Shown piece by piece: positions 38,571 to 47,428 of a stretch of 64,000 bases of DNA; position 1 is the first letter of the stretch, and the number at the start of each line of letters is the position of its first letter. The DNA comes from Litorivicinus sp. (GTDB taxonomy: Bacteria; Pseudomonadota; Gammaproteobacteria; Pseudomonadales; Litorivicinaceae): contig JAGYKJ010000006.1 of assembly GCA_018401755.1 (NCBI GenBank), forward strand, positions 186,001 to 250,000, written 5' to 3'. Under the pieces are notes generated by a model, which saw nothing but the letters and a program-made list of their open reading frames with translations, was not told the DNA's origin and made no database searches. A program made the position numbers and the translations under genes.

Positions 38571-41294
38571 ATGACAGAGCCCTTGGTCCTTGTGGATGGA
38601 TCTTCATACTTATATCGGGCGTTCCATGCGCTGCCACCACTGACCACCAGCCGCGGTCAACCGGTCGGCGCAATTCGAGGCGTGGTGTCAATGCTCGAAA
38701 AGCTGGCAACCCAGACCGGTGCTCGCGATATCGGTGTAATTTTTGACGCACCGGGGAAGACCTTTCGTGATGCGATCTTTTCTGAGTACAAGGCGAATCG
38801 GGCAACCATGCCAGACGATCTACGTGCTCAAGTCGAGCCGTTACACGCCATTATTCGAGCGCTTGGTTTTCCGCTTTTGGTGATCCCTGGTGTTGAGGCG
38901 GACGATGTGATCGGCACCCTTGCGCATCAGGCGGCACTCGCGGGCCGAGATGTCCTCGTTTCCACTGGAGATAAAGATCTAGCACAACTCGTCAATACCC
39001 AGATCACACTGGTCAATACGATGAACGATAGCCGACTGGATGAGTCTGGTGTGATCGAAAAATTTGGCGTCCGCGCGGACCAGATCATTGATTTTCTGAC
39101 ACTCACAGGGGACAGCGTTGACAACATCCCAGGGATCCCAAAGTGTGGCCCAAAAACCGCAGCGAAGTGGCTTCAGACTTACGAGACCCTCGACAACTTG
39201 GTGCAGCACGCAGATGAGATCACCGGGAAGATTGGCGAAGGACTTCGGGCCCATTTAGAGCAGCTCCCTCTGTCAAAGTTATTGGTGACGATCGATCGTG
39301 CGGTTGAGCTGGAGGTCGGGCCTGGGGACTTGCGACGCCAGCCCCTAGATATTGCGCAATTAACAAGTTTGTATACCGAGCTTGAGATGCAGCAATCGCT
39401 TCGACAGCTTGGTCGATTGACCTCACCAACGGCTCAGGGTACCCAATCTGATTTGCTAGAGGCGCAAACACCGGCCCAGACTTCGACACCTGTTTCCGTG
39501 CGCTACGAGACTGTGCGGACTGACGCTCAACTGGCGAGCTGGATCGAGCGTTGCCGATCTTCAGGTCGATTTGTCCTAGATACTGAGACAACCAGCTTAG
39601 TGGCTCGACATGCGGACTTGGTGGGTATCGCACTGTCTGACGCACCTGGGTCTGCGTGCTACATCCCTATTGCACATCGTGAGGGCCATCAGCTCAGTCG
39701 TGCGAGTATTTTGAGTGCTATTCAGAGCCTTCTTGAGAATGTCTCCTTAGTAATGATCGGACATCACTTGAAGTATGACTTGACCATTTTAGAACGCGCT
39801 GGATTGTCTGTGTCTTGTGGACTTGATGACACGTTACTGATGTCTTACGTCTTGGACGCGGCGACCGGTCGACATGATATGGACAGTCTCGCTCTTCGGC
39901 ATTTAGGGCATCAGACGATTTCGTACGAAGACGTGTGCGGAAAGGGTGCAAAACAGATTCGATTTGATGACGTTGCGATCGAGACGGCTGCACAATATGC
40001 CGCCGAAGATGCAGATATTACCTATCGACTATTTCAGTGTTTTGCAGAGCGTTTATCGGCGGTGCCGGCGTTAGCATCGATTTATCGAGATCTCGAACTG
40101 CCGGTCATGGGTATTTTGCGGTCGATCGAAAATCACGGTGCGTTGATTGATCCCGATATTTTAGCGCAACAGTCGTTGGATTTAGGTCAGCGCTTAGATG
40201 CTTTGGAGACTGAAGCAATTGATCTCGTCGGACGCCCATTTAACTTGGCAAGCCCAAAACAATTACAAGCCATTTTATATGATGAGTTGAAGTTGCCAGT
40301 GTTGAAGAAAACCCCAAAAGGGCAGCCATCAACGAATGAGGAAGTGTTGCAAGAATTGGCACTGGATTACCCGCTGCCTAAAATCCTGATTACCCACCGT
40401 TCACTCTCCAAGCTCAAAGGAACCTATACCGACAAACTACCTTTGGATATCGATCCAATTGATGGCCGGATCCATACGTCATTTCATCAAGCGGTGACCT
40501 CCACGGGGCGCTTGAGTTCGTCAGACCCCAATTTGCAAAACATTCCGATTCGCACAGAAGAGGGTCGGCGAATCCGTAAAGCCTTTATCGCGCCACCGGG
40601 TTGGGTAGTGCTGGCGTCGGACTATTCGCAAATTGAGCTACGGATAATGGCGCATCTATCTGCCGATCGAGGTCTCGTTCAGGCATTTGCCCGTGGCGAT
40701 GACATTCATCGTGCGACAGCAGGAGATGTTTTTGGCGTTGAGCCCATGTTTGTGACGGACGATTTACGCCGTCGGGCTAAGGCGATCAATTTTGGTCTGA
40801 TTTATGGGATGAGTGCATTTGGATTGGCGCGGCAGCTTGGAATTGATCGTGGTGAGGCGCAGCAGTATATCGATCGGTATTTTGAGCGTTATCCGGGGGT
40901 GAAGCAGTATATGGAGCGTACACGGGCGATGGCGCATGACCAGGGCTATGTCGAGACCGTCTTCGGTCGTCGGTTAATGCTTCCGGATATTCATGCAAAG
41001 CAAGCCCCTGTTCGCCAAGCAGCGGAAAGGGCTGCGATTAATGCGCCGATGCAGGGGACTGCAGCTGACATTATCAAGCGCGCGATGATTGCTGTTTGGG
41101 CCTGGCTCGAGCACAGCGATGTGCCCTGCCGACTATTGCTCCAGGTGCATGACGAATTGGTATTTGAAGTTGACTCGAGGGCAATCGATGCTGCGCGAGC
41201 GGGAATTCGAGCGGCAATGGAGTCGGCTGCTGAACTGTCTGTTCCGCTCGTTGTCGAAATGGGACATGGGCGAAGCTGGTTTGAGGCGCATTAA
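38571..41294 (+). CDS. polA: DNA polymerase I
   Basis: Repair polymerase that also replaces Okazaki primers. From ATG 38571 the protein has 907 residues: N-terminal 5' nuclease (LVLVDGSSYLYRAFHALPPL, GDKDLAQLV, TGDSVDNIPGIP), a middle 3'-5' exonuclease with the DXE pair kept (FVLDTETTSL), and the polymerase with ASDYSQIELRIMAHLS, INFGLIYGMSAFGLA and LLQVHDELVFEV. All three active sites look intact. The longer in-frame reading from 38229 runs through thrB and is rejected. Confidence 0.97.
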   Translation: MTEPLVLVDGSSYLYRAFHALPPLTTSRGQPVGAIRGVVSMLEKLATQTGARDIGVIFDAPGKTFRDAIFSEYKANRATMPDDLRAQVEPLHAIIRALGFPLLVIPGVEADDVIGTLAHQAALAGRDVLVSTGDKDLAQLVNTQITLVNTMNDSRLDESGVIEKFGVRADQIIDFLTLTGDSVDNIPGIPKCGPKTAAKWLQTYETLDNLVQHADEITGKIGEGLRAHLEQLPLSKLLVTIDRAVELEVGPGDLRRQPLDIAQLTSLYTELEMQQSLRQLGRLTSPTAQGTQSDLLEAQTPAQTSTPVSVRYETVRTDAQLASWIERCRSSGRFVLDTETTSLVARHADLVGIALSDAPGSACYIPIAHREGHQLSRASILSAIQSLLENVSLVMIGHHLKYDLTILERAGLSVSCGLDDTLLMSYVLDAATGRHDMDSLALRHLGHQTISYEDVCGKGAKQIRFDDVAIETAAQYAAEDADITYRLFQCFAERLSAVPALASIYRDLELPVMGILRSIENHGALIDPDILAQQSLDLGQRLDALETEAIDLVGRPFNLASPKQLQAILYDELKLPVLKKTPKGQPSTNEEVLQELALDYPLPKILITHRSLSKLKGTYTDKLPLDIDPIDGRIHTSFHQAVTSTGRLSSSDPNLQNIPIRTEEGRRIRKAFIAPPGWVVLASDYSQIELRIMAHLSADRGLVQAFARGDDIHRATAGDVFGVEPMFVTDDLRRRAKAINFGLIYGMSAFGLARQLGIDRGEAQQYIDRYFERYPGVKQYMERTRAMAHDQGYVETVFGRRLMLPDIHAKQAPVRQAAERAAINAPMQGTAADIIKRAMIAVWAWLEHSDVPCRLLLQVHDELVFEVDSRAIDAARAGIRAAMESAAELSVPLVVEMGHGRSWFEAH

Positions 41295-41327
41295 TCGCAG
41301 TCGTCTGAAAATTTTTTCGAAAAGACT

Positions 41328-41355
41328 GAACTTTTTGCGGTGGCAACCGTCTATA
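41328..41355 (+). promoter_or_regulatory. Sigma-E/AlgU-like promoter candidate
   Basis: GAACTT at 41328-41333, a 16-base spacer, and TCTATA at 41350-41355. This resembles the envelope-stress sigma factor pattern (GAACTT, 16-17 bases, TCTGA-like). It sits 34 bases after the polA stop and would start a short RNA near 41361. Confidence 0.5.
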
Positions 41356-41360
41356 TACAT

Positions 41361-41446
41361 AAGACGATGAGATTCCCTCGATCCTCGTTGCTGGTTTTAC
41401 CCCGACCAGCCTTTAAAAACCCCGGAAGTAGCTACCGGGGTTTTTT
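41361..41446 (+). ncRNA. Candidate small RNA at the Spot 42/ErsA locus
   Basis: About 86 bases between polA and engB, where E. coli encodes Spot 42 and Pseudomonas encodes ErsA. Downstream of a sigma-E/AlgU-like promoter come C-rich single-stranded patches (ATTCCCTCGATCCTCG) that could pair with ribosome sites, a hairpin with a six-base stem (41390-41395 with 41405-41410) and a C-rich loop, then a strong terminator. There is no open reading frame of note. In P. aeruginosa ErsA depends on the AlgU sigma factor, which fits. Primary sequence identity to ErsA is not checked. Confidence 0.5.
41415..41446 (+). terminator. Rho-independent terminator, bidirectional
   Basis: Stem AAAAACCCCGG paired with CCGGGGTTTTT around a nine-base loop, followed by a T run. 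The complement also ends in a T run, so it can serve polA or the small RNA from the left and engB from the right. Confidence 0.9.
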
Positions 41447-41449
41447 ATT

Positions 41450-42058
41450 TTACGGGGTTGCATGAATACGCTCGACAATCCATGCAGACGCATCTTGCAG
41501 TCCAACTTTATGCAACGCAGAAAAAACCAAGATTGTCGATTCTGGGCGAATTTTCACCATCGCCATGCGTGCCTTGGCAGCTTGGTTATGACTCAGTTTG
41601 TCTGATTTTGTCAGCAATATCAGCGTTTCAAGGTTGCGCGCATCTGCGAAAGCCAGTAACTGTGCATCGAGAGCCGTCATGGGCAGGCGAATATCCATTA
41701 ACACCACAAGGCCGCGTAGGGTGACGCGATGCTCCAAAAAATCCCCCAGGTGTTTTTGCCACTCTCGCTTCATTGCTTCTGGGACTTTGGCATATCCGTA
41801 TCCGGGTAGATCAACCAAGGCTGCATCGGTATCGCCGAGCTCGAAAAAATTGATGAGCTGTGTTCTTCCGGGTGTTTTGGAGACTCGCGCTAAGTTTTTC
41901 TGTCCAGTTAACACATTGAGTGCGCTCGACTTTCCTGCGTTTGATCGACCACAGAACGCAATTTCTGGCCCTGATTCAGGGGGACAGGAGGCGCGCGTGG
42001 GCGCGCTGATATGGAACCGCGCTTGGCTCAGCAAGGGGTCAAGGCTAAGGTCTCTCAA
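41450..42058 (-). CDS. engB: Ribosome biogenesis GTP-binding protein EngB (YihA/YsxC)
   Basis: Essential GTPase for large-subunit assembly. The 202 residues show G1 FCGRSNAGKSSALN, G2/G3 SKTPGRTQLINFF and DLPGYGYAK, and G4 LTKSDKLS. The gene is convergent with polA across a bidirectional terminator, the same arrangement as in E. coli and Pseudomonas. Confidence 0.96.
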   Translation of the reverse strand: MRDLSLDPLLSQARFHISAPTRASCPPESGPEIAFCGRSNAGKSSALNVLTGQKNLARVSKTPGRTQLINFFELGDTDAALVDLPGYGYAKVPEAMKREWQKHLGDFLEHRVTLRGLVVLMDIRLPMTALDAQLLAFADARNLETLILLTKSDKLSHNQAAKARMAMVKIRPESTILVFSALHKVGLQDASAWIVERIHATP

Positions 42059-42098
42059 GGTTCACAGCTCCCAGACTGCACAAACGGTAGGTGCAATG

Positions 42099-42104
42099 TA
42101 TACT
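42099..42104 (+). promoter_or_regulatory. Likely -10 element for cytochrome c4 and dsbA
   Basis: TATACT (five of six to consensus) lies 45 bases before the ATG in the 85-base divergent gap. A good -35 is not visible, so this is tentative. Confidence 0.35.
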
Positions 42105-42143
42105 ACCGGAGGTTTTCAGTTGACGCGTAACAAGCGAGAGATC

Positions 42144-42764
42144 ATGACAATGAAGTCAGTTTGGATTCTTCCCGGATTGGTGTTGAGCCTATCGGTGAGT
42201 GCTGCTCAAGTAGCAACCCCTGAAGTCTATGCCGGTGATGCGGCTGCCGGTAAAGTCAAGAGTGCATCCTGTGCGGGCTGTCACGGCGTCGATGGTAACA
42301 GTATGACTGGTGACTTCCCGAAATTGGCGGGACAGCACGCGAGTTACCTGCAAAGTAGTTTAGTGGCGTATAAAAATGGGTCTCGGAACAATGCGCTGAT
42401 GATGGGAATTGCCATGCCATTGTCAGACACAGATATGGCTGATTTAGCTGCTTATTTTGCATCACAGTCAGTCTCTCCTGGCGCCGCAGACCCTGCGGTA
42501 GTGACGCGAGGTGAGCAACTGTATCGGTTTGGTGATGCGGCGAAGGGAATCAGCGCATGTGCAGCCTGTCATGGTCCAGCTGGCGCCGGCATGGCATCTG
42601 CCGGATTCCCGGCGGTTTATGGCCAGTGGACGCAATACACAACTCAGCAATTGCAGCTATTCCGTGATGGTGTGCGTATCAACACCATGATGAATGGTGT
42701 AGCGGTCAATATGTCGGATGCCGACATGACGGCCGTCGCGAGCTACATCGAGGGACTCCGCTGA
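42144..42764 (+). CDS. Cytochrome c4, dihaem
   Basis: Periplasmic electron carrier toward cytochrome oxidases. From ATG 42144 (GCGAGAG upstream) the protein has 206 residues: a signal peptide ending near SVSAAQ, then two homologous haem domains with CAGCH (about residue 43) and CAACH (about 137), and methionines such as MGIAMPL and MMNGVAVNM as likely sixth ligands. A longer reading from 41598 antisense to engB is rejected. The stop overlaps the dsbA start (TGATG). Confidence 0.92.
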   Translation: MTMKSVWILPGLVLSLSVSAAQVATPEVYAGDAAAGKVKSASCAGCHGVDGNSMTGDFPKLAGQHASYLQSSLVAYKNGSRNNALMMGIAMPLSDTDMADLAAYFASQSVSPGAADPAVVTRGEQLYRFGDAAKGISACAACHGPAGAGMASAGFPAVYGQWTQYTTQQLQLFRDGVRINTMMNGVAVNMSDADMTAVASYIEGLR

Positions 42765-43381
42765 TGCGTTCTTGGATCCTAGGTTTCGTCATGGTGGCCT
42801 GCGCGGGACTTGCCCAAGCAGCCTTTCAGAGTGGTGTGCACTACGCAGAATTGAGTAAGCCTGTGCAGACCGCGGACCCGAGTAAGATCGAAGTGGTTGA
42901 GCTGTTTTGGTACGGATGTCCGCACTGTGATTCACTAGATCCTGCCCTTGAAGCATGGAAGGCCCAGTTACCAGAGGATGTGCAGTTTGTTCGGCTGCCA
43001 GTGGTATTTGGGCGGAACTGGGAGATGCATGCCCGAATGTTTTGGGTTGCAAAAAATCTTGGGATTCTCGATCAGGTCCATACGCCATTATTTAACGCGT
43101 TGCATCGGGAAAATAAGCGCCTTCTGCGTGAGGATGAAGCTGTCGAATTCCTCGCACGATTTGGTGCAGATCCAGCGGTGGTTCGCCGCGAATTGAAAGG
43201 ATTTGCAACCGAAAGCGGCATGCGGCTTGCCGACGCCCGTGCGCGAGCTTATGGGATTTCAGGTGTTCCTGCGATGGTCATCGATGGACGTTATGTGACT
43301 GGCGTGGGCCAGGCAGGAAGCCAGCAGGCTTTGTTCACACTGATGAATGCGCTGATCGAGCAACGCCGCAGTGCGCGATGA
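42764..43381 (+). CDS. dsbA: Thiol:disulfide interchange protein DsbA
   Basis: Periplasmic oxidant that forms disulfides in exported proteins. The 205 residues include a signal peptide (cleavage near GLAQA-AFQSG), thioredoxin-fold active site WYGCPHCDSLDP, and the cis-proline loop SGVPAMVIDG. Pairing with cytochrome c4 is conserved in Pseudomonas. It ends 15 bases before the convergent unknown gene. Confidence 0.95.
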   Translation: MRSWILGFVMVACAGLAQAAFQSGVHYAELSKPVQTADPSKIEVVELFWYGCPHCDSLDPALEAWKAQLPEDVQFVRLPVVFGRNWEMHARMFWVAKNLGILDQVHTPLFNALHRENKRLLREDEAVEFLARFGADPAVVRRELKGFATESGMRLADARARAYGISGVPAMVIDGRYVTGVGQAGSQQALFTLMNALIEQRRSAR

Positions 43382-43396
43382 GCGCACGAGTGGTTG

Positions 43397-43894
43397 CTAG
43401 AACTTAATCAAATCCGAGGCACTTTTCTTCTGTTCCTGGCGTGATTTGGCATAGTTTGAGTCCATCAGATCGAGTTCGATGGTCAGATCAGGCGTCAGGC
43501 TGAATGCCTTGGTTCGCTTAATGCGGGCTCGCAGTTGTTCGGTGCGCTCTTTGTTGCGATAAAAATGGAAAAAATCGAGGAAGCGTGTGTTGTTGCCCTC
43601 AATTTCCTGCATCGCGATGTAGCAGGGTGTTTCCCAGCCGTACTTATCACAAATTCGACGCACAAGCTTTGCTTGAGTCTCTTCGTCATTCTCAAGGCCG
43701 GCCTGTTGATAGACGATGCGAACAATTCGTCCGTCATCACCTGTGGTTACCGTCATGAATTCCTTGGCTGGTGAGTTCAGCGCATCAAACTTAGCTAGTG
43801 CATCCCCAATTTGAATGCCAGCCACATCAAAGGCAAACACGGAGTGTGTTGCCAGCGTGATTGCAGTTGTCAGCAGTAGTCGTTTGATGAACAT
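43397..43894 (-). CDS. Exported protein of unknown function
   Basis: About 165 residues from ATG 43894, chosen for a perfect GGAGGT ribosome site. A signal peptide (MFIKRLLLTTAITLATHSVFA) precedes a mature protein starting FDVAGIQIGD. Two cysteines (ICDKYGWETPCY) could form a disulfide, and the C-terminal third is rich in charged residues (ARIKRTKAF, KSRQEQKKSASDLIKF). I do not recognise the family. It sits beside dsbA, so a periplasmic substrate of DsbA is possible but unproven. Confidence 0.75.
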   Translation of the reverse strand: MFIKRLLLTTAITLATHSVFAFDVAGIQIGDALAKFDALNSPAKEFMTVTTGDDGRIVRIVYQQAGLENDEETQAKLVRRICDKYGWETPCYIAMQEIEGNNTRFLDFFHFYRNKERTEQLRARIKRTKAFSLTPDLTIELDLMDSNYAKSRQEQKKSASDLIKF

Positions 43895-43934
43895 CACAAC
43901 CTCCATTGGTTCTTGCCACAGTGTAGCCTAATGC

Positions 43935-45149
43935 TCACGCAGGGTCTTTCTCGAAGCGGGCAAAGATCTGGTCAAAGCGTGACAGGGCGTCGTCTGCGTT
44001 CGCCTGGCTCAAGATCAGCGGCGGCGCAAGACGTAGGACATTTGGACCAGCAATCAAACACAGCATTTTTAAATCTAACGCCGCTTTGACAAGTTCGCCT
44101 GCTCGGCCATGAAACTCGGGTTTCAAGACGCATCCGAGTAATAGACCACGGCCACGAACGCGTTCAAACAGTCCATATTTGGTATTGAGGGCGTTCAGAC
44201 CGGCTTGCAGATGGGCGCCAACTCGCTCGACATGCGAAAGCATCTCCGGTTGATTAATGAGCTCAAGGGCTTTTAGGGCGACTGCGCACCCCATTGGATT
44301 TCCGCCATAGGTGCTGCCATGCGACCCAAGTGTGAAGTGTTGCGCGGTTGCCTCGTTCGCGAGCATTGCTGCGATGGGAAACCCGCAGCCCAAACTTTTC
44401 GCGCTTGTCACGATGTCTGGTGTGATGTCGTGATGCTGGTACCCGAACAGGCGACCCGTGCGCCCCATCCCAGTTTGCACTTCATCGATGATTAGGCGGG
44501 CTCCAACCCGATCACAGGCAATCCGAATTTTTTCGAGTAATGTGGGGCAGATTGGGCGGACCCCACCCTCGCCTTGCACGACTTCCACCATCACCGCGCA
44601 CGTCTTTTCCGAAATTGCCCGCTCAAACGGTGCGCACTCGTTAAAGGGAATATGAATAAACCCACCTGGCAGCGGGCCAAATCCTTCGCGATATTTAGGC
44701 TGGCCACCCGCTGAGACGGTGAAGAGTGTCCGACCATGGAAGGCATTCTCGAAACAAATAATTTCATGCTTCTCTGGACCACACTCATTAAAGGCAGCTC
44801 GCCGCGCGAGTTTGAGGGCCGCTTCATTAGCTTCGGCTCCTGAGTTCGCAAAAAACACGCGATCGGCGAAGGTGACCTCTATCAGCGCTTTGGCAAGCGC
44901 AATGGCAGGCTCATTCGCCAGTGTATTGGAGAGGTGCCAGACACGATTGGCTTGTGCGACCAACGCCGCGACCAGCTCTGGGTGGCAATGTCCCATTGCG
45001 CTGACAGCGATTCCTCCGGCCATATCCAGATAGGTGTCTCCATCGACATCGGTGACATGGACCCCACGTCCTTCTCGGATGATCCGGGAAGGCACACCAT
45101 AGTTCGGGGTCATCACCGCTTCGTAGTCAGAGAGCGTTAGCGCATGCAT
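43935..45149 (-). CDS. argD: Acetylornithine/succinyl-diaminopimelate aminotransferase
   Basis: PLP aminotransferase of arginine (and lysine) synthesis. The 404 residues show FFANSGAEANEAALKLAR, the aspartate of the cofactor site in LIIDEVQTGMGRTG, and the PLP lysine in TSAKSLGCGFP. Bases 45150-45258 upstream are non-coding and hold no element I can name. It could alternatively act in arginine breakdown (AruC-like); the fold is certain. Confidence 0.92.
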   Translation of the reverse strand: MHALTLSDYEAVMTPNYGVPSRIIREGRGVHVTDVDGDTYLDMAGGIAVSAMGHCHPELVAALVAQANRVWHLSNTLANEPAIALAKALIEVTFADRVFFANSGAEANEAALKLARRAAFNECGPEKHEIICFENAFHGRTLFTVSAGGQPKYREGFGPLPGGFIHIPFNECAPFERAISEKTCAVMVEVVQGEGGVRPICPTLLEKIRIACDRVGARLIIDEVQTGMGRTGRLFGYQHHDITPDIVTSAKSLGCGFPIAAMLANEATAQHFTLGSHGSTYGGNPMGCAVALKALELINQPEMLSHVERVGAHLQAGLNALNTKYGLFERVRGRGLLLGCVLKPEFHGRAGELVKAALDLKMLCLIAGPNVLRLAPPLILSQANADDALSRFDQIFARFEKDPA

Positions 45150-45258
45150 GGTTGTGATTCCAAGTTGGCGGTGCCTGGCGAAATGCTGGGCGGATCCATT
45201 GATCGGACAGTGTGCTGAATTTACGTGCTTTTGAAAATAGGCGGCATGGGGTCTTGGG

Positions 45259-46194
45259 TTAATCGTGCAACATCATTTCTAGATGTGCGCAGACACTGCG
45301 ACCGAGTGCACCGAGGTGATAGCCCCCTTCGAGGATTGAGACGATACGCCCGTCTGCATGACGATTTGCGATGTCATTGATGAGGGTTGTGAGCCATCGG
45401 TAGTCATCTTCAACCAGTTTGAGTTCCCCCAGGGGATCTTCTGCATGACCATCGAATCCTGCGGAGACAATCACCAGCTCGGGTTTAAATCTGTCTAATG
45501 CGTCAAAAAATGGCTTTTCAACACGCTTCCGATAGACCAGCCCATCGGAGCCTGAATCGATCGGCGCCATGATCAGATGGTCACCTTGTGCCTCGACATG
45601 ACGATTTGGGTAGAACGGATGCTGGAAGCTTGAGCACACCATGACGCGTGGATCGTCTCTGAAAATATCAACGGTTCCGTTACCGTGATGCACATCGAAG
45701 TCCACAATGGCGACCCGCTCGAGTCCGTACACCTCAATTGCATGTAGAGCGGCGATGGCGACGTTATTAAATAAACAAAAGCCCATTGCCAAACTTTTCT
45801 CAGCGTGGTGTCCGGGTGGTCTCGTGGCGCAAAACGCGCGATCAATCGACCCAGCCATGATGGCATCGACCGCCTGACATCCAGCTCCGGCGGCAAGTAA
45901 GGCCGCTCGCAGAGAGCCGGGGCCTATGGACGTATCGCCATCCACAGGGATCAGATCGCCGCGCATTGCGTCATAGCCAATCTGTTCGATGTTATGCACA
46001 TACTGACGAGGATGCGCTCGTTCGATGACGCTGAGGTCGGCTGGAACTGCCTCCATTCGGGTAAGGTCGAGCATCATCCCTTGGGCCTGCAGCCGTGTAT
46101 CGATGGCCTGTAAGCGCATCGGGCTTTCGGGATGAAAGTGACCCATATCATGAATCATGCAATCCGAATGCGTGATATAGCCAATGTGCTTCAT
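45259..46194 (-). CDS. Histone deacetylase/AcuC-family deacetylase
   Basis: Zinc amidohydrolase-like protein of 311 residues, class II HDAC type. Active-site histidines ATRPPGHHAE, the zinc motif DFDVHHGNGT and SAGFDGHAEDPLG are all present, and the C-terminal SILEGGYHLGALG carries the family glycine/tyrosine. The substrate is unknown: acetylated lysine in proteins or acetylpolyamines are options. It is nine bases after the HAD phosphatase gene on the same strand and upstream of argD. Confidence 0.9.
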   Translation of the reverse strand: MKHIGYITHSDCMIHDMGHFHPESPMRLQAIDTRLQAQGMMLDLTRMEAVPADLSVIERAHPRQYVHNIEQIGYDAMRGDLIPVDGDTSIGPGSLRAALLAAGAGCQAVDAIMAGSIDRAFCATRPPGHHAEKSLAMGFCLFNNVAIAALHAIEVYGLERVAIVDFDVHHGNGTVDIFRDDPRVMVCSSFQHPFYPNRHVEAQGDHLIMAPIDSGSDGLVYRKRVEKPFFDALDRFKPELVIVSAGFDGHAEDPLGELKLVEDDYRWLTTLINDIANRHADGRIVSILEGGYHLGALGRSVCAHLEMMLHD

Positions 46195-46203
46195 GACGAC
46201 TCC

Positions 46204-46863
46204 CTAACCGTCAGTGAATTCTATCACTGGCCAGTTGTGTGCTTCGGCAATTACTCGGAGCTTCTGATCTGGATCAACCGCGAAGGCAGCGTCGGCGCGT
46301 TCTAAGAGCGGCAAGTCATTGATTGAATCGGAATAAAAGTGGATTGTTTCCGCAGTGGCATGGCGCTCAGTGAGCCAGTTTTGGAGCGCCTCAACTTTTC
46401 CGTTTCGGTAGGTCGGCACACCCACCATTTCACCGGTGTAACGCCCATCGATAAATTCAAGGCGACACCCTAGAAAGTGATCCACTCCATGCAATATGGC
46501 GATTGGCTCAACGATAAATTCGTTTGTGGCGGAAATAATGAGTGTGAAAAACCCTTTTCGCCGATAGTCAGCAATACAGGCCAATGCCTTCGGCAGTAGT
46601 CCGGGGATGATTATTTGAGCGAGGTAGTCTGCACGGAGTGCGATGACCTGTTCTAGAGGATGCGTGCGTAGCACTTCGGTCGCAAATCGTTGATAGGCGC
46701 GAATATCCAAGGACTCGTTGAGGTAGTCCTGATAGAACTGGTCGTTGCGTTCCTGATAGTAGGACGCATCGACCACGCCTGCGTCGATCAGAAACTGGTT
46801 CCATGACTTGTCGCTATCGAATGGCAACAAAGTATGGTCAAGATCAAAAATAGCTAGACGCAT
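46204..46863 (-). CDS. HAD family hydrolase, SerB-like (HAD-IB)
   Basis: Phosphatase of about 219 residues from ATG 46863. The nucleophile motif is LAIFDLDHTLLPFDSD; the second motif is LIISATNEFIV and the fourth YSDSINDLPLLERAD. The group resembles phosphoserine phosphatase, but the substrate is not certain. A longer reading to 46938 overlaps the divergent rppH and is rejected. The HAD-rppH-ptsP neighbourhood is conserved in Pseudomonas. Confidence 0.88.
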   Translation of the reverse strand: MRLAIFDLDHTLLPFDSDKSWNQFLIDAGVVDASYYQERNDQFYQDYLNESLDIRAYQRFATEVLRTHPLEQVIALRADYLAQIIIPGLLPKALACIADYRRKGFFTLIISATNEFIVEPIAILHGVDHFLGCRLEFIDGRYTGEMVGVPTYRNGKVEALQNWLTERHATAETIHFYSDSINDLPLLERADAAFAVDPDQKLRVIAEAHNWPVIEFTDG

Positions 46864-46936
46864 AAAACCCCACAGAAGAATTGAGCGTACTTCAAAAACT
46901 TGAAAGAATGCGGAGGTTAAACGGGAGTTGCAAGGC

Positions 46937-47428
46937 ATGATTGATCAGGACGGATATCGGCCCAACGTGGGGATTATCCTCGCGCATCCGACCGGCACCG
47001 TGCTGTGGGCTCGACGGCGGGGCGAAAATGCATGGCAGTTTCCGCAAGGCGGAGTCCGTTCAGGTGAGACGCCGGATGATGCCCTGTTTCGTGAGCTGTA
47101 TGAAGAATTAGGTGTGAAGCCACAACAGGTCGCGGTGTTAGCGCATACTGCGGGTTGGTTGCGTTACCAGTTACCAAAATCACTGATCCGGCAACGTGGA
47201 AAGCAAACTTGTATTGGTCAAAAGCAGCGGTGGTACCTGCTTGCTCTCACGGACTTAATGATGACACCCAAGTTTGATGTTGCTGACCACCCTGAGTTTG
47301 ACGCGCACCAGTGGGTGTCATATTGGTATCCATTGAGCCAAGTGATTCCCTTCAAGCGTGATGTCTATCGTCGTGCTCTCACTGAACTGTCACCGGCCCT
47401 GCGCTGGTTTGGACCGCTTGCATGCTAG
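46937..47428 (+). CDS. rppH: RNA pyrophosphohydrolase RppH
   Basis: Nudix enzyme that removes pyrophosphate from the 5' end of mRNAs and so starts RNase E decay. From ATG 46937 (GGGAG upstream) the protein has 163 residues: MIDQDGYRPNVGIILAHPTG, then the Nudix box GGVRSGETPDDALFRELYEE followed by LGV. It overlaps ptsP by seven bases. Confidence 0.95.
   Translation: MIDQDGYRPNVGIILAHPTGTVLWARRRGENAWQFPQGGVRSGETPDDALFRELYEELGVKPQQVAVLAHTAGWLRYQLPKSLIRQRGKQTCIGQKQRWYLLALTDLMMTPKFDVADHPEFDAHQWVSYWYPLSQVIPFKRDVYRRALTELSPALRWFGPLAC

Noticed and set aside
41598-42143. Long N-terminal extension of cytochrome c4
   Set aside because: The extension is antisense to engB; the ATG at 42144 with a signal peptide directly after is the real start.
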